This document shows positions 1-12,095 of a DNA stretch of 64,000 nucleotides, piece by piece. The stretch's first letter is position 1. Each line of letters opens with the position of its first letter. Made by a program: the position numbers and the translations under genes. The notes below the pieces were generated by a model that ran no database searches, had not been told where the DNA came from, and saw only the letters and a program-made list of their open reading frames with translations. The stretch comes from Episyrphus balteatus (lineage: Eukaryota > Arthropoda > Insecta > Diptera > Syrphidae): assembly GCF_945859705.1 (NCBI RefSeq), contig NC_079134.1, positions 34,548,576 to 34,612,575 of the forward strand, given 5' to 3'.

Positions 1-130
1 ACGAAAAATACATAAATTAAAAAAAAAAACGTTCTATGCCAGGTACCGTTAAAAATGCTACAAAATATTTTTTTTATTTCAAAAGGGGACTCTTATGTGT
101 CTTTTTCGTATAGCTTCCCCAATCATGTCA
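1..130 (+). repeat. Fragment of dispersed repeat family B
   Basis: The string around GGTACCGTTA and the following (A/T-rich) CTCTTATGTGT match 11636-11720 inside the near-complete family B copy closely. The copy is cut off by the window edge or by decay. Confidence 0.6.
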
Positions 131-2090
131 TTCTTTTTGATTTATTTTTAATATTTACCTACATAAATAATGTTTATTTAAAAAGTCTAAATTTCTAACG
201 AAACTTGAATAAGATTGCATTTTGTATACCCAGTCATTGTGCTATTCACTGAATTTATTCAGAAATCATGGAAAATTTTCTAATTGGACTCTAATGCAGT
301 TTGCAACGTGTACCTACCCCAATTATTGATGAAAAATATTTTTTAAGAGACGACAGGTTCATATTTAGATGAATGGCTGTATCAACAAACCAAATTATTT
401 CATTCGGAGAGAAAACAAAATCTACCACATCTGATCCATCAGATGAAAACGCATTTTTGAAAAGCCAAGCCATTGGGAGAGGTGGTTTTTTTTTTAAACG
501 TTTGGACTGTTTCATATTCCTTCCAAAAAATAAAACCGTGAAGAAAGGAATTGATTGATGATATTTTGTTGCCTATGCATTGGAAAATATTAATCCTCGG
601 TGCCATTGATGCAACAATGAATTTTACGCATGATAAGTTTTGTTAGTTTCAAATTCGATAATTTTTTTTATTTAAAACAAAAACAAATAAATATACCTCA
701 AAAAAGTACAAATTTTTAAACATCATTTCAATAACAAATAAAAAGTATTTTATTTATTTATTTAAGAGCATATCAAGCATGAAATCTTTTGATTATATGA
801 CCTTTAAAAATCATTAAGAAAAGCTTTTAGTTTCTTGGAAATAAATACTAATAAATTTAAACCTTTTATATTTGCTGATAATTTCTGATGAATTCCCTCT
901 CATTCCATATTGCCATCAAAAATTATTGCAAACAATTAGTAAGAAAACACTTGAAAGATTCGTTGTCGTCGCATAGGACTAATTAATTTAATCAATTAGG
1001 CAGTTAATTCAATTATCTTCCAATTTCGTACGTATTTGAAAACAGTTTAAGGGAATGAGTTATATATAATTGGACGTAATCAATAAATTATAGTTTTTAT
1101 TTTGTTGATTTTTTTCTTCCACCACAATAATTACCTTGCAGTTAGGTAATTTTTAAAACACAAAGCACATAAAATTTATGGTGCAGGTATTTATTTAAAT
1201 TGAAAAATCAATATTTACTTTTGAGATATTTGCATTCTTACCACAAATTGATTCTTAAAAAAGGAAGTTTTGCATTTACCAAAAAAAAAACATCGATTTG
1301 AAAAAATAAGTTTGTTTTTGTTTTAAGCAATTTATCTTGGAGTGTATTAGTTTTAAACAAATATTTATGGAAGTACAGGGTGGTGCCGAAGGAATATCAA
1401 AAATTGTGCTTTGTCGTTAAAAAACGGCTTATTTGAAAAACATCGAAGATTGTTTCAGTTCCAAAGAACAAAGATCGAATAGTTTTGAATCATTATTATA
1501 GGTGTAAAGTTAAACAAAATACTGACAATAACATGAAACTTCCTGTATGAATTCTGATCAAATTTTTGAACCTTTAATTCCCGAACACTGAGTAGAATAA
1601 GTGGGATAAGTGTTCAGCTAAATTAAGGCCTAGTTGAGGTGTTTCTAATCTCCTGAATAGATTCTATTTAAGTGGTTTTCAACTTTCATTAACGAGTCCT
1701 GAAAGTTTTTCTTGTGTGTCCGAAGGATTTTTTTAGGCAAATAGGACTTTCTTAACTCCGAGCTTTACATCAGTATTGATGATTTTTAAAGCTGTTTTTG
1801 GTCCACTAGAGAACAAGAAGCAACAAAAGACTCATAATTTTTCCGTATACATCTACCACCACACCACAGGCGGAGTCTAAAAGAGAGGCTTAAAAAAGAT
1901 TGAAAAATATTGAAATGACTTCTAATTCAAAGACTTATATGCACTTTGGATTCCAGCATAAGCAATCCACTCACTACTTCATTTTTTCAAACTAAAACCA
2001 TTCCTAAATAGTACAGTTAAAATAGTACAAAAAAATAAGTAAACAAATAAAAAATTTTGGGATATTAACCAAGGATCAAAAAGTCTATAA
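131..2090. other. AT-rich intron sequence, nothing recognised
   Basis: This lies inside the large intron downstream of dipeptidase exon 5. It contains homopolymer A and T runs and short open frames without protein-like composition. The motif TACAGGGTGG at 1374 resembles the common insect repeat end TACAGGGTG, but no element could be bounded. Confidence 0.5.
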
Positions 2091-2292
2091 AAAAATTGTG
2101 TGAAAGGGTGTTTTTTTTCGAAGAGACATTAAAATCTTTAATTGGTCCCAAAAATCCAATGATTCATGTAAAACGTCTAAGAACTTATGTATAAACGTTT
2201 AAATGGTCATCAAAACCAAAAATAAAATGAATCTTGGCTTTTTGGGACCAATTACAGATTTTACTGTCTCTTCGAAAAAAACATTTTTTTTA
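2080..2292. repeat. Family C repeat copy with internal inverted repeat
   Basis: Starts with AAAGTCTATAAAAAAATTG and GTGAAAGGGTGTTTT, the same unit seen repeatedly at 14.7-15.6 kb. Then TCGAAGAGAC...AATTGGTCCCAAAAA (2118-2155) pairs with TTTTTGGGACCAATTAC...GTCTCTTCGA (2238-2275). The same inverted arrangement occurs at 15566-15680. It is a non-coding, hairpin-forming dispersed repeat. Confidence 0.6.
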
Positions 2293-2464
2293 TGATTTTT
2301 TTTTTATGAAAATTCTTTATTCATGCTTTCTATCCCAAAATCAATGTTTTAACCAAATTTCATTAGGGTGGCAAATCATTTTTTTTTACACTCAAAAAAA
2401 ATACACTTTCAACTATGATATTCTTATAGACACTTTAGACTCTTGTTTCTAATCTCAAAAGTAA

Positions 2465-3075
2465 CATAAAAAAAATTTGCATACAAAACAAAATATTTAT
2501 TTCAACTGAAATATATTTGCATTAAAAAAAAAATATTTGTTGCAACTAAAAATACCAATACTAAGACAAATGTTATTGCTACTGAAAAATATTTGCATTG
2601 AAAACATAATTTTTATTGCAAGTATAAGTATTTTGTATTAAAAAAAAGTTCTGCATTGAAAAAAACAATCAATGCAAAATGTGTACATTAAATATTTTTT
2701 TTTGAATATTCGTTAAAGTTCTTAAAATTTTGACTATTTGAATAAGCTATTTCAACTATAATATTAAACTTTATGTAAGACCAAATAGTCAAAAATATAA
2801 GAAATTTTACGAACTATTAAATATAACTATTTAATGGACACATTTTGTATTGAATTTTTTTTTTTTTCAATTCTGAAAATTTTTAATTTGCAATAATTTT
2901 TTTTTAATGAAAAATATTTTTATTTCTTATTTAAATTTTATTTTCAATGTAATTGCTTTTTCAATGCAAATTTTTTTCAGTTGCAATAAATATTTTTTTA
3001 ATGCAATTTTTTTGTATTTGCAATAAATATTTTTTTTTTATTTGTAGTGGAAAATAAATGCACTGAAAAAATTTT
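2465..3075. repeat. Long imperfect palindrome, about 600 bp
   Basis: The two halves are imperfect reverse complements around position 2765. TTGCATTAAAAAAAAAAT near 2518 faces ATTTTTTTAATGCAA near 2993; GTTCTTAAAATTTTGACT near 2719 faces AGTCAAAAATATAAGAA near 2788; AATGTGTACATTAAAT near 2680 faces ATTTAATGGACACATT near 2830. It is extremely AT-rich and non-coding, probably a decayed foldback or MITE-type element. Confidence 0.5.
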
Positions 3076-6049
3076 TACAACCCTGCAGCAAATACAAAAA
3101 AAGACATTTTTATATGAAAATGAAGGAAAAATTGAATCCTTTTATTTCACAGGAGTTTAGTAAGTCCGTCAAGCTGGGTACGCAACAACGGAAATACCAT
3201 GATTTGAGTATGCAGGAATTTGATTCTAGATTGATGCTAATTGAATTCTTGAATCTCGAAATTGTTGCTTTTCGTCAAACAAGATCCGATACAAGTTTAA
3301 AAATTCGAGATTGTAATACAAAATTAGCTTCAAATTCTTGCATATTTTTGAATTTCCGTTGTGCATGGAACTTGATCCAGTTTCTAGTTTATCAAAAACT
3401 GGACATTGGGGCAATTGTAAGTGCGATGGACTGTCACGCCAGGGAAGCTAAGTTCAAATCCAGCCTCAATATCCTTCGAGACTATAATTGTTATGAATAA
3501 TAATAATAAAATTTTTATGAAATTTGTAGGCCTCCTCTATTTTAGCAACATTAAATACGTGAACACAGGAATGGTTGAGAAATGTTAGTCACTAGGGCTT
3601 GTCCCTTTCAATTTATTATTAACATTTTTTATTTTTATTTATTAATAAGCAAGAACATACAACTCATTGGTGCATTTAATATTTTTTGTGTGCTATTCTT
3701 ATGCCAAAATAATTGCAACATTACTCCTATATCGACCGACAGTATTACACTCCTATTCTCCTATGTATTATTTATTTACTCTTATTCGGATTAAGCTCGT
3801 ATTTCCAGTGTTCAGTCAATTCCTGAAATAATTCGAAAAGAATTGCCCGGAATCCGCTTATCATCCCCTTGTAAATAAAATTGTTTGTAAGTAATCTGCG
3901 TTGACAGTTTGTACACGTTTCCAACACTTATTTATCCCAGATCCTGATCCTATAGAGATCCTATAGAGTATGTGTACAAATGTACATATATGCGTTTGTG
4001 ACTCCCTTTAGGCCAGTTTTCACTTTTGCACAACCCAAAAATGTAATCGAATTTCGAGGATTGTTCAAAATGAAAATAATTGAAAAGAATTCTTTGCCCC
4101 TACAACACACACACACATACACAAACATTTTGCTTGCTGAACTCATTTTCATTTTCTGCTGTTTATTCATCACAATGAAAATGGGTTGTTTGGGAGCAGC
4201 AGAAAATGTGGGGAGGGGTAAATTGGGGGTGGACAATTTTTTTTTTTTTTGTTTTTGCGTTGTTTCTTTAGCACCATAGCGATGGTGAGCTAACATCAGT
4301 TCGAGTTGAGAGTAAGTATGTATGGAATGTACGAGAGAGTATGGACTGTCTATTGTAGTGGTGGTAGGTCCTTGTTTCATTAAAAATCAATTAAAAATGC
4401 CAAATACAGGACGACACATTATTTTTGTGTTCACTTTCAATTTATTCGTAGGATCCGACCAGAGAGAATTCGAATGAGTGAGTTAAGACAACTTTTTTTT
4501 TTGTTGTTGTTTTGTTTAAACATGGTTTTCAACTGTTTACGGAATAAACAGGAATTTCGAATGGCACTCTATGGCAATGTAGGAGAGTTTTTTTTTTTTT
4601 TGGTTTAAGGACTTTATTTGAATTCTGGGCTGGGAAACAAACAAAGATGCAAACAGAATGCAGAAATAGACCCAATACAGTTAATCGATGTGGAAATAAT
4701 ATGATATGCAAAAGAATTCCAATTTTAATTTATTGAACATTTTTTAACGGAAAGGATTGAATTTATTCATGTTTTAAATAAAACCCAATTATATTCTTAT
4801 TCACTTTTAATATAATTGCACATGAAAATACAAAAAAAAAAAAATAACAGAAACTTATTTAAAAGTGTTCTAATTGAATTTCGAAATTGTTCAAATTTGG
4901 TGAAGTGTATTAATTCTTTTAGGAACATTTTTTTGTAATTTTCAAATTAGAGCTAAGTTCAATTTTTGGATGTGAAAAATATTTACTGAACATTTATTTT
5001 TGCAGAGATTTTTCAGTTCCTAACGGAATTTTAACAAATTACAAGCTTGGAAAAATTAGTTGATCATAAAGTATTAAAACCAACCCAGTAAAAATAAGCC
5101 ATCAATTGATTTTCTTTCCTTTAAATAAATCACAAATCGCAGTTTAATTGAAACTTCTATTTAAGTTAAATTTTACCTCCATATAGATTTATTAACAACT
5201 TTTTTCATATTGACGTTAAATTGTGTACACTTTTCAATATTTTTGAACTTATTCTCAAATCCTTCTCTCAATTGCAGGCGAAAAAGTTTGTTTTTAACTT
5301 TGTTTTGGAATTTTTGCTTGGTCCTTGACATTTTGTCAAATTATGAAAAACAATTTTTTTTTTTTAGCTGAGTTAAAAAATAAATAAAATAACCTTAAAG
5401 GAACTTTAAAATCAATAAATAAAAATTTTTCGTAGAGTTTAAAAATGAACGCAAGTGAAAAACTTTTTCCTCAGGTTCAAATAAAAAATCATAATTTTTT
5501 TTTCTTCTATGAAAATGTATATTTATGATTGTAGGTATTTTTTGCCTTTGCCTTTAGAGAACGAAACAAAATCTCAGCTGCACATTCTCAAGAAATAAAA
5601 AAAATAGGTAAATAAAAACAAGGGAAAACCGAAAAAGTTTTTAGTTTTTTTAAAGTTCAGCCTCCCCGCGGTGTTTTCTTTTATTTTTCATTTTGCATTT
5701 GAAATAAATGACACAGGGTTGGATTTGGACATAATCGGATGGAGTGTAAAAGAGAGAATGGAATAACCGCTTTTTCAGACTTTTTTGGTATTAAAAGATA
5801 GGTAACAAAAATTGCACTCTGACTGTAAATCTATTTGCATTAAATAAGCAAATATCTGTCAATTGTAAAGGCATTGGCGAAATCTTGAAAGCTTCCCTAC
5901 AATCTACTCTGCTCGGCCTCTGATAACAGGCTCAGGCGAAATAATTAAATATAATTTTATAAGAAATATTTTAAAAACAAAAAAAAAAAAAAAAATAGGA
6001 ATGTAAAATTGTTTTTTTTTTTTATATATTACAAAAACATCTCACTAAG
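3076..6049. other. Intron sequence, no supported gene
   Basis: An open frame of 128 codons at 3114-3500 (plus) has no recognised motif, no splice support and ordinary AT-rich context; I do not call it a gene. A CA microsatellite lies near 4105-4125. The 3.8-4.7 kb part is less repetitive and might hold conserved non-coding sequence, but no specific element could be named. Confidence 0.45.
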
Positions 6050-7685
6050 TGGTTGTTTTGAAGTATGCCATAAAATTAACCTAAAGTTAAATAAATTTGA
6101 AGGATTTTAAAAAATTCAATCTTTTAATAGGGTAAATAGGGGTAAAACAAAATTTCAAAAAATTGGCTATTTTCTAAACGCGACAATGTAAAGAAGTGTT
6201 TTTTTTTAATCAATAGATAAATTTATTGCAAGATTGCAAATTGTATTGAAAAAATTCTAAAAAATTTCAAAACCAAGCTATTAATAGTTTTCTAAAACTA
6301 AACCATGAGGTAGACCTTTGACAAAGTAGTGATTATAGATAGGGGAATTTTTTTTGACAATTTGAAAAACGTCATTTAAAAAATAATAAAAAAAAAGCAA
6401 GGGCTCTGATACGGATTCTTTTTTAAGTCTCTGCGTTTCGAAATATGAATTTTTGAAAAATACCTACTTATTTGGGGTATTTTTGAGTGAGTTTTTATTT
6501 TTTTAAATTTCTTGTAGCATTCAAAAAATATCAATAGAACATGTAGTGTATGACTGTGCGCATACATGTGCAAAAAATTGGTATTTCAAAATGGTTTTTG
6601 ACCGAATAAAGGGTAAAACAAGTTTTTTTGTACCAAGTTTTTTGACCTTTTTTAACCGCTTTTTATTTTTATCTTTTTTTCTTCAACAGATAAATAAATG
6701 AAATAGATAATAGACTAGACTATATCTGTGCAAAATTTCAATCAATTTTGTAGTCACAATTTTGAGATAACAGTAAAATAAAGTTTTATTATTCAACAGG
6801 TTTTATCTTTTGATCTAAAGCAAATACAAATTTGATTTAACTTTATTGAGCATCCTGATAATGTTACCTTTCATTTGGTATATCACACATAACTGTACAT
6901 TTACTAAAAGCTACACAATGTTAAATTAAAAAACTTACGAAATACCTCAAAACACCTGCGGAAATCTGTTGATCATGAACAGCCACCCACCAGTGTGGGA
7001 AGTACCGTAATCTCAGTTTGGAATTTCGACATGTTTGGCTTTATAAATATCTAACTTTTTTTCTAGGCATCGCACAAATAAGATTGAAACGTCATTTGAA
7101 ATTATAAGCTTTTACATGATATCAAATTTTTTATAGGTTGTCATTGAAAAAAATTGATTCAATAGCGGGAGAACATAAAATTATATGTTTTTTTGCTTTT
7201 TTTGATGAAAATTGATCGAGTTCAATTAATTTTAGCTCGTTTTGTAGAAGCCTAATAGACATGATAGATATATAAGCTGAAATAATAAGCTTTTAGGTGG
7301 TATAAAATGTATTAAAGGTTGTTATATCAAAAAAATTAATTTTTGGGTGATGGAAATGATTTTTTCACTTTTTTCATAAGAAATGATTGTTTTTAATAAA
7401 TTATTTTAATACTTTTTGCGCGTTGTAAAAATTTAAAAATGGTTTTATTATTTAGAAGAAATATTTGGCTTTTTAATGGTATAATTTTTTTGTAAGCTTT
7501 TAAAATAAAAAATTAATATAATGAGAAAAGAAAAAAGGTAATTTTTTTAAGCTTTTTCTTGTAAGTTATGATTGTTTGAAATAAATAAACGCTTCAATTG
7601 ACTCATTTTAAAAGCACACAACCTGTTTTCTTATGACGTTATCAAGTAAAATCATCGTCCGTAAACCGGCTTTACAGACAACCTC
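6050..7685 (-). mobile_element. Family A repeat, diverged copy (reverse orientation)
   Basis: Read on the minus strand it begins GAGGTTGTCTGTAAAGCC at 7685 and then follows the same order of blocks as the copies at 32.2 and 60.5 kb: the GATAACGTC motif, the 'CCACACTGGTGG' block near 6990, the 'CATACATGTGC' block near 6565 and the 'GTTTACCCTATTAA' block near 6128. It lacks the far end present in other copies, so it is truncated. Divergence is greater than in the other copies, suggesting greater age. No open reading frame is conserved. Confidence 0.65.
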
Positions 7686-7981
7686 CTTTTTTTAAAAATA
7701 GTTTTTTTGTATGTATGTATGGGTAAAAATCATAGAGGTTTGAAATTTTGTTTTTTTTTTTGTAGCTTTTTTGATAAAAGTGTGTGTAAAATTATGTGTG
7801 TAAGACCACATTGTTTATTCAGAATCTAAGAGCGTTCCCGGAAATGACGTTTTGACCTTATTTTATTTATACTTTCTATGTCACAAAGTAAAACGAAATA
7901 TTTTTGAGATTATATTGTAGTGGCCTCGATTTTTGATCATAATATTACCAAAAGAAATAAATTTTAGTCTAATTATACCCC

Positions 7982-8240
7982 AAATTAGCAAGATATTTTC
8001 TTGTAGAGGCTTAAACGTTGTATAAAAAATTCCATGCAATCAAATTGATTGCTTTAACCGTTTAGAAGATATTAGTATCCAAACCAATGCCCACTGATTT
8101 CGGTAGTTTTCTTATGACTCGTATGCATTGCGATTTGGATACGATTATCTTCTAAACGGTTAAAGCAATCAATTTGATTCCAAAGAATTTTTTATACAAA
8201 GTAGAGGCTTACTCTACAAGAATATATCTTGCTAATTTGA
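7982..8240. repeat. Inverted repeat, ~110 bp arms
   Basis: CAAATTAGCAAGATATTTTC at 7982 is mirrored by the complement ending at 8240, and CAATCAAATTGATTGC with TTTAACCGTTTAGAAGAT (8037-8072) is mirrored at about 8143-8178. The spacer is about 55 bp. The arms are strongly matched with a small indel. It is non-coding. Confidence 0.65.
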
Positions 8241-10893
8241 AAATAATGAATTTTCAGTGAATTAGAAAATTTTGAAAAGCAAAAAATGTTTTTATAATTT
8301 TTTTTACTTTTGAACTCGAATATCTTTAGAACGGTTAGATTAATGAAAAAAGTTAATAAGACATTTTTTGTGGAACAATCTATTTCCTACAATAATATGT
8401 CTTAGGCGTTTGATTATTATAATTTTTCAATTTGTTACAAAATTAAGAGCAAAAAACGAATTTATAAAGATTTTCTCGATTTTTGGACCTCAAATATCTA
8501 TTAAACGGTTAGATTAACAAAAAAAGTGTACAAGGCCTTTTTTGTAGAGCGTTCAATTTCCTACAAATATAAGTAAAGAAATTTGCTAAAAAATCGATTT
8601 AATAAAAAAATGATTTTTTTTTAGTAGAAGCTTGATGTAAAAATTGAAAATTGCGAAGCGGAGGACCTTCCCATTAATATTAAGAGCTCATATTTGGTGT
8701 GTATATTCTAGAGGTGTCTAGCAATCGATTTTTAGGAGTACCAAATCAAAAAAAAGAATTTCAATTTTTTTTGACCCACCCTAATATACATAAGGGGTGT
8801 TAAGAAAAGAAATACTTAAAAATAATTGTTTTAAATATGTTTTTAAGTCACTTAAATATCAGTTTTTGAGTTATGGACATGTCCGCTGTTTTTGAGTATG
8901 TTAGATACAATAAAAAAGAAATGGAAACTTTTCTACAATTTTAATTGGTAAATGCAAAAAAAAAACATTAATTAAATGTTATTTTGATTTAAACCTTTAA
9001 TTTAATGCCTTGACATCAAATTTTCCACCTCCATGATTTTGACCCGTATATACAAAATCAATAAAAAAAAAAAAGAAAAGTTTTAAGTAAATCACTTATT
9101 TGGCCCCCCTGAACTTTGGTACCCTTAAAAACGACCCAGTTATATGTCTACTCTATAACCGATCCATTCAAATGCATTTGAGCATTCATGAGAAAAATAA
9201 AAAAAATAAAAAATATTACTAAGCAAAAGCAATAAGAACGAAGTGTGCGATTCTATGGTCGTACTTTTTCAAAAAAAAAAAAAAAAAAATTGGTTGCTAA
9301 TGTTATTCTATCCAAGTAGCACCATACCACACGTATCCTTTGGTCCTTGGGTATGGCAAAAATTCTGTTATATTTTATTTTTCCTTGTTATTTATTTAAC
9401 CTTCTCTGTTAGCTGCGCTCAATTGTCATCTCGTAACATAGCATTTGTGAAAATGTATCTTAGAATTTCCAAATAAATAACGCAGCAGAATGTATCTACC
9501 CAAGTAGAAAGTCACTACGAGTAGAGAAACCAAAACGAATATTGTGTGTAACTTAGAAAAAATATTATATAAAAGAATAAAAAAGAAAAAAATAAAGGCA
9601 AACAAAAAATATATCGGAAACTTCATCTTGTTTTCGTTTTCGTTTTCTATAAAAAATATATATACTTTCGTTTATTTTTCTTTTTTTCTTCTTTAGAAAA
9701 TAAAAAATATACGTATTTTTCTTAGCTTTGTGTTGTGATTTTATTCAAAAAGAATTGCCCGACATTCATGCGGAATTCGACGAACAATAACATAATATTT
9801 TTTTTTTTTTTATTTTTTTTTATTAAGAAACAACATGATTCATAAATATATATTTCATCGTTTGGTATGTTGGCTTCATGAGAGAAAAGCAAACGTTAAA
9901 GAACGTACGTACACATTCAAGGTAGCTAGCTGAGTTTTATTCAATAAAAGTGAATTATCATAAGACCGGAAGCGGTATAGCATTATTATTTTCTAAAAGA
10001 TAACGCAACAAAGATTGTTGGCAAAATGTTCAAATGTTCATATTATAATCTAAAAAGGAATATTACATTATTACCATTATGATGATATATATTTAACATA
10101 AAACATTAAATCTTATACAAAGTGATTGACGTAGAAAACGAAACGAACTAAAGCGATTTCAAAAGGAATAATATTTCATCGTCGTCGTCGTCGTTTGAAT
10201 ATGAGACTTAGGTAAGTTACCTACGAGTTCTATGTATTCAAATGCACTTAACTGGAAAGGTTTTCAACAAGCAACGCATGAGAGTTTATGTTGAGTTGCC
10301 TAATAAGAAAGTCTCTTTATATGTATGTTCAGAAAATTGTATGATTAGTTGAAGGTAGAGTGAACAAGTTGAAGTCATTGTCAATCATTAAAATCAGTAG
10401 CAGATCCTTAGAGAATGAGTTAACAATGTTGATAGTGAAAATACTTAGCTTTAAGATTGTCAAGGAATTTAATTTAAGTAGCTTGTTTAATATTTGACTT
10501 ACTAACTTATGCGTTAAGATTTCATACAACAACAGTTTAGGGGAAAGAAATATTTTTAATTTATTTTTAATCCTTTTCTTTGTTAATTTTTCCATATCGC
10601 AGGATTTAATTTTCGGAATATATTTGATATTTTTGATGAATCTGAGAGGTTATAAACTTGAATAAGTAGGAAATACTATCAATTATTATCTTTCATCAAA
10701 GCTTTTCTGATATGAGAAGAATAAAATTCTCGGGGTTACCCCTCGGCGAAAAAAAAATATTAAAAAAAAACTTCTTTAAAATTCATAGTTTGAGACGTAA
10801 AAACAAAGTTCTCTTTGCTCTATTCATAAAACTAAAAACCAAAATACTATTGGTAGTACAGGTAAAATAGTACATTAAATTAACATATAAAAA
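8241..10893. other. Intron sequence, no supported gene
   Basis: Contains diverged 'ATATCTxxTAAACGGTTAGATTAA' repeats at about 8320-8345 and 8495-8520 and long A/T homopolymers. The 9.2-10.3 kb part is less repetitive, with a short GTC-triplet run near 10180. I see no gene, tRNA or known element. Confidence 0.45.
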
Positions 10894-11105
10894 GAGGTTG
10901 TCTCTGTAAAGCCGGTTTACGGACGATGGTTTTACGTGATAATGTCGTCAGAAAATAGGTTGTGTGCTTTTGTTTAAAATGAGTCAATTGAAGCGTTTAG
11001 TTTTTTCAAACAATCATAATTTACAAGAAAAAGCTAAAAAATAAATACCTTTTTTATTTTCTCATTATATTAATTTTTTTATTTTAAAAGCTTACAAAAA
11101 TAAAT

Positions 11106-11934
11106 TGCACGACTGGGGTCGCACGTACTTGCTCTTATGCTTAAAGTAACAATAATGTTAAAGCTTTTTATTCAAGAAATTTAAAATTTCATAAGTAGTA
11201 TAAAAAAAATTAAATCTGTTTTTATAATTAATTAAACTCCGTTTTAAATTATCTTAAAAAAAAAAAAAATATGCCATTTTATTTCTTGTATAAAAAGGTA
11301 TTTTTAGAAAAAAATTTTCGAAAATTGTAGGAGCCGTTTTTTAAAAAAATAATTTTTTATACATATATAAAAATTTTTTAACATTTTTAAAAAAAAAAGT
11401 TATTATGCCATTTTGAAGAAATATTTAATTTACACATAAAAACTAAATTTCAAAATTTTTCATTGATCCGTTTTCAAAAAATTGATTTTTCAAAAAAAAA
11501 ATTTGAAATATTTTTAAAAAAACCAAAAATGCGTTTTTTGAAAATTTTCTAAAATTTTATTATTATCTTTACTTACACACTTTTGTATAAAAATTTTCAT
11601 TTAAATCGGGTTAATTTTGTACGAGATATTCAGAAACGAAAAATACCGTTCTATGACAGGTACCGTTAATAACGGTACAAAAAATATTTTTTTTATTTCA
11701 AAAGTTGGCTCTTATGTGTTGTACTACACACAAAAATTTTAATCAAAATCGTTAGAGCCGTTTTTGAAAAAAATTAACTTTTCTATTTCCGTTATATGAC
11801 AGGTACCGTTAGTTTTGGTCATAAAAAAAAAATTTCAATTTCCCCTCTAGGGAATCACCAAAAACTGCTAACTACCAAGTTTGAAGAAAATCACTTCACT
11901 CTTTTAGGCTGCAGCTCCAGATAGAGACAGACAC

Positions 11935-11971
<37 letters not shown>

Positions 11972-12095
11972 ATTGCCGGACCCACTTTTTTGGCATTCTC
12001 CATCATCGTAATGTCATGTAAAATTGTTATCTCGAGTTCGATTTTTTTTACGAATCCTAAACTTGCCCTATAGTACCTATATCGCAAGTAAAAAT
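11106..12095 (+). mobile_element. Family B repeat, nested insertion with CAGA microsatellite
   Basis: The left boundary is TGCACGACTGGGGTCGCACG; the right boundary is TACCTATATCGCAAGTAAAA. Both ends match the second near-complete copy at 57069-58005. Inside are two or more blocks around GGTACCGTTA, a (CAGA)n array at 11934-11969, and CCCACTTTTTTGGCATTCTC. Because it splits a family A copy, it inserted later than that copy. No coding capacity is seen, and the target-site duplication cannot be fixed because the junctions are A/T-only. Confidence 0.7.
11934..11969 (+). repeat. CAGA microsatellite
   Basis: About nine tandem copies of the tetramer CAGA inside family B. A shorter array sits at the same place in the copy at 57.9 kb, so the microsatellite is part of the element. 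Confidence 0.85.

Noticed and set aside
3420..3480. tRNA-like string with CTGTCACGCC and GTTCAAATCC
   Set aside because: The anticodon and T stems do not pair and no acceptor stem or A box fits, so not a tRNA; a degenerate tRNA-derived repeat cannot be shown.
3114..3500. 128-codon plus-strand frame as a possible gene
   Set aside because: No recognised motif, no splice or expression support, AT-rich context; it could be chance.
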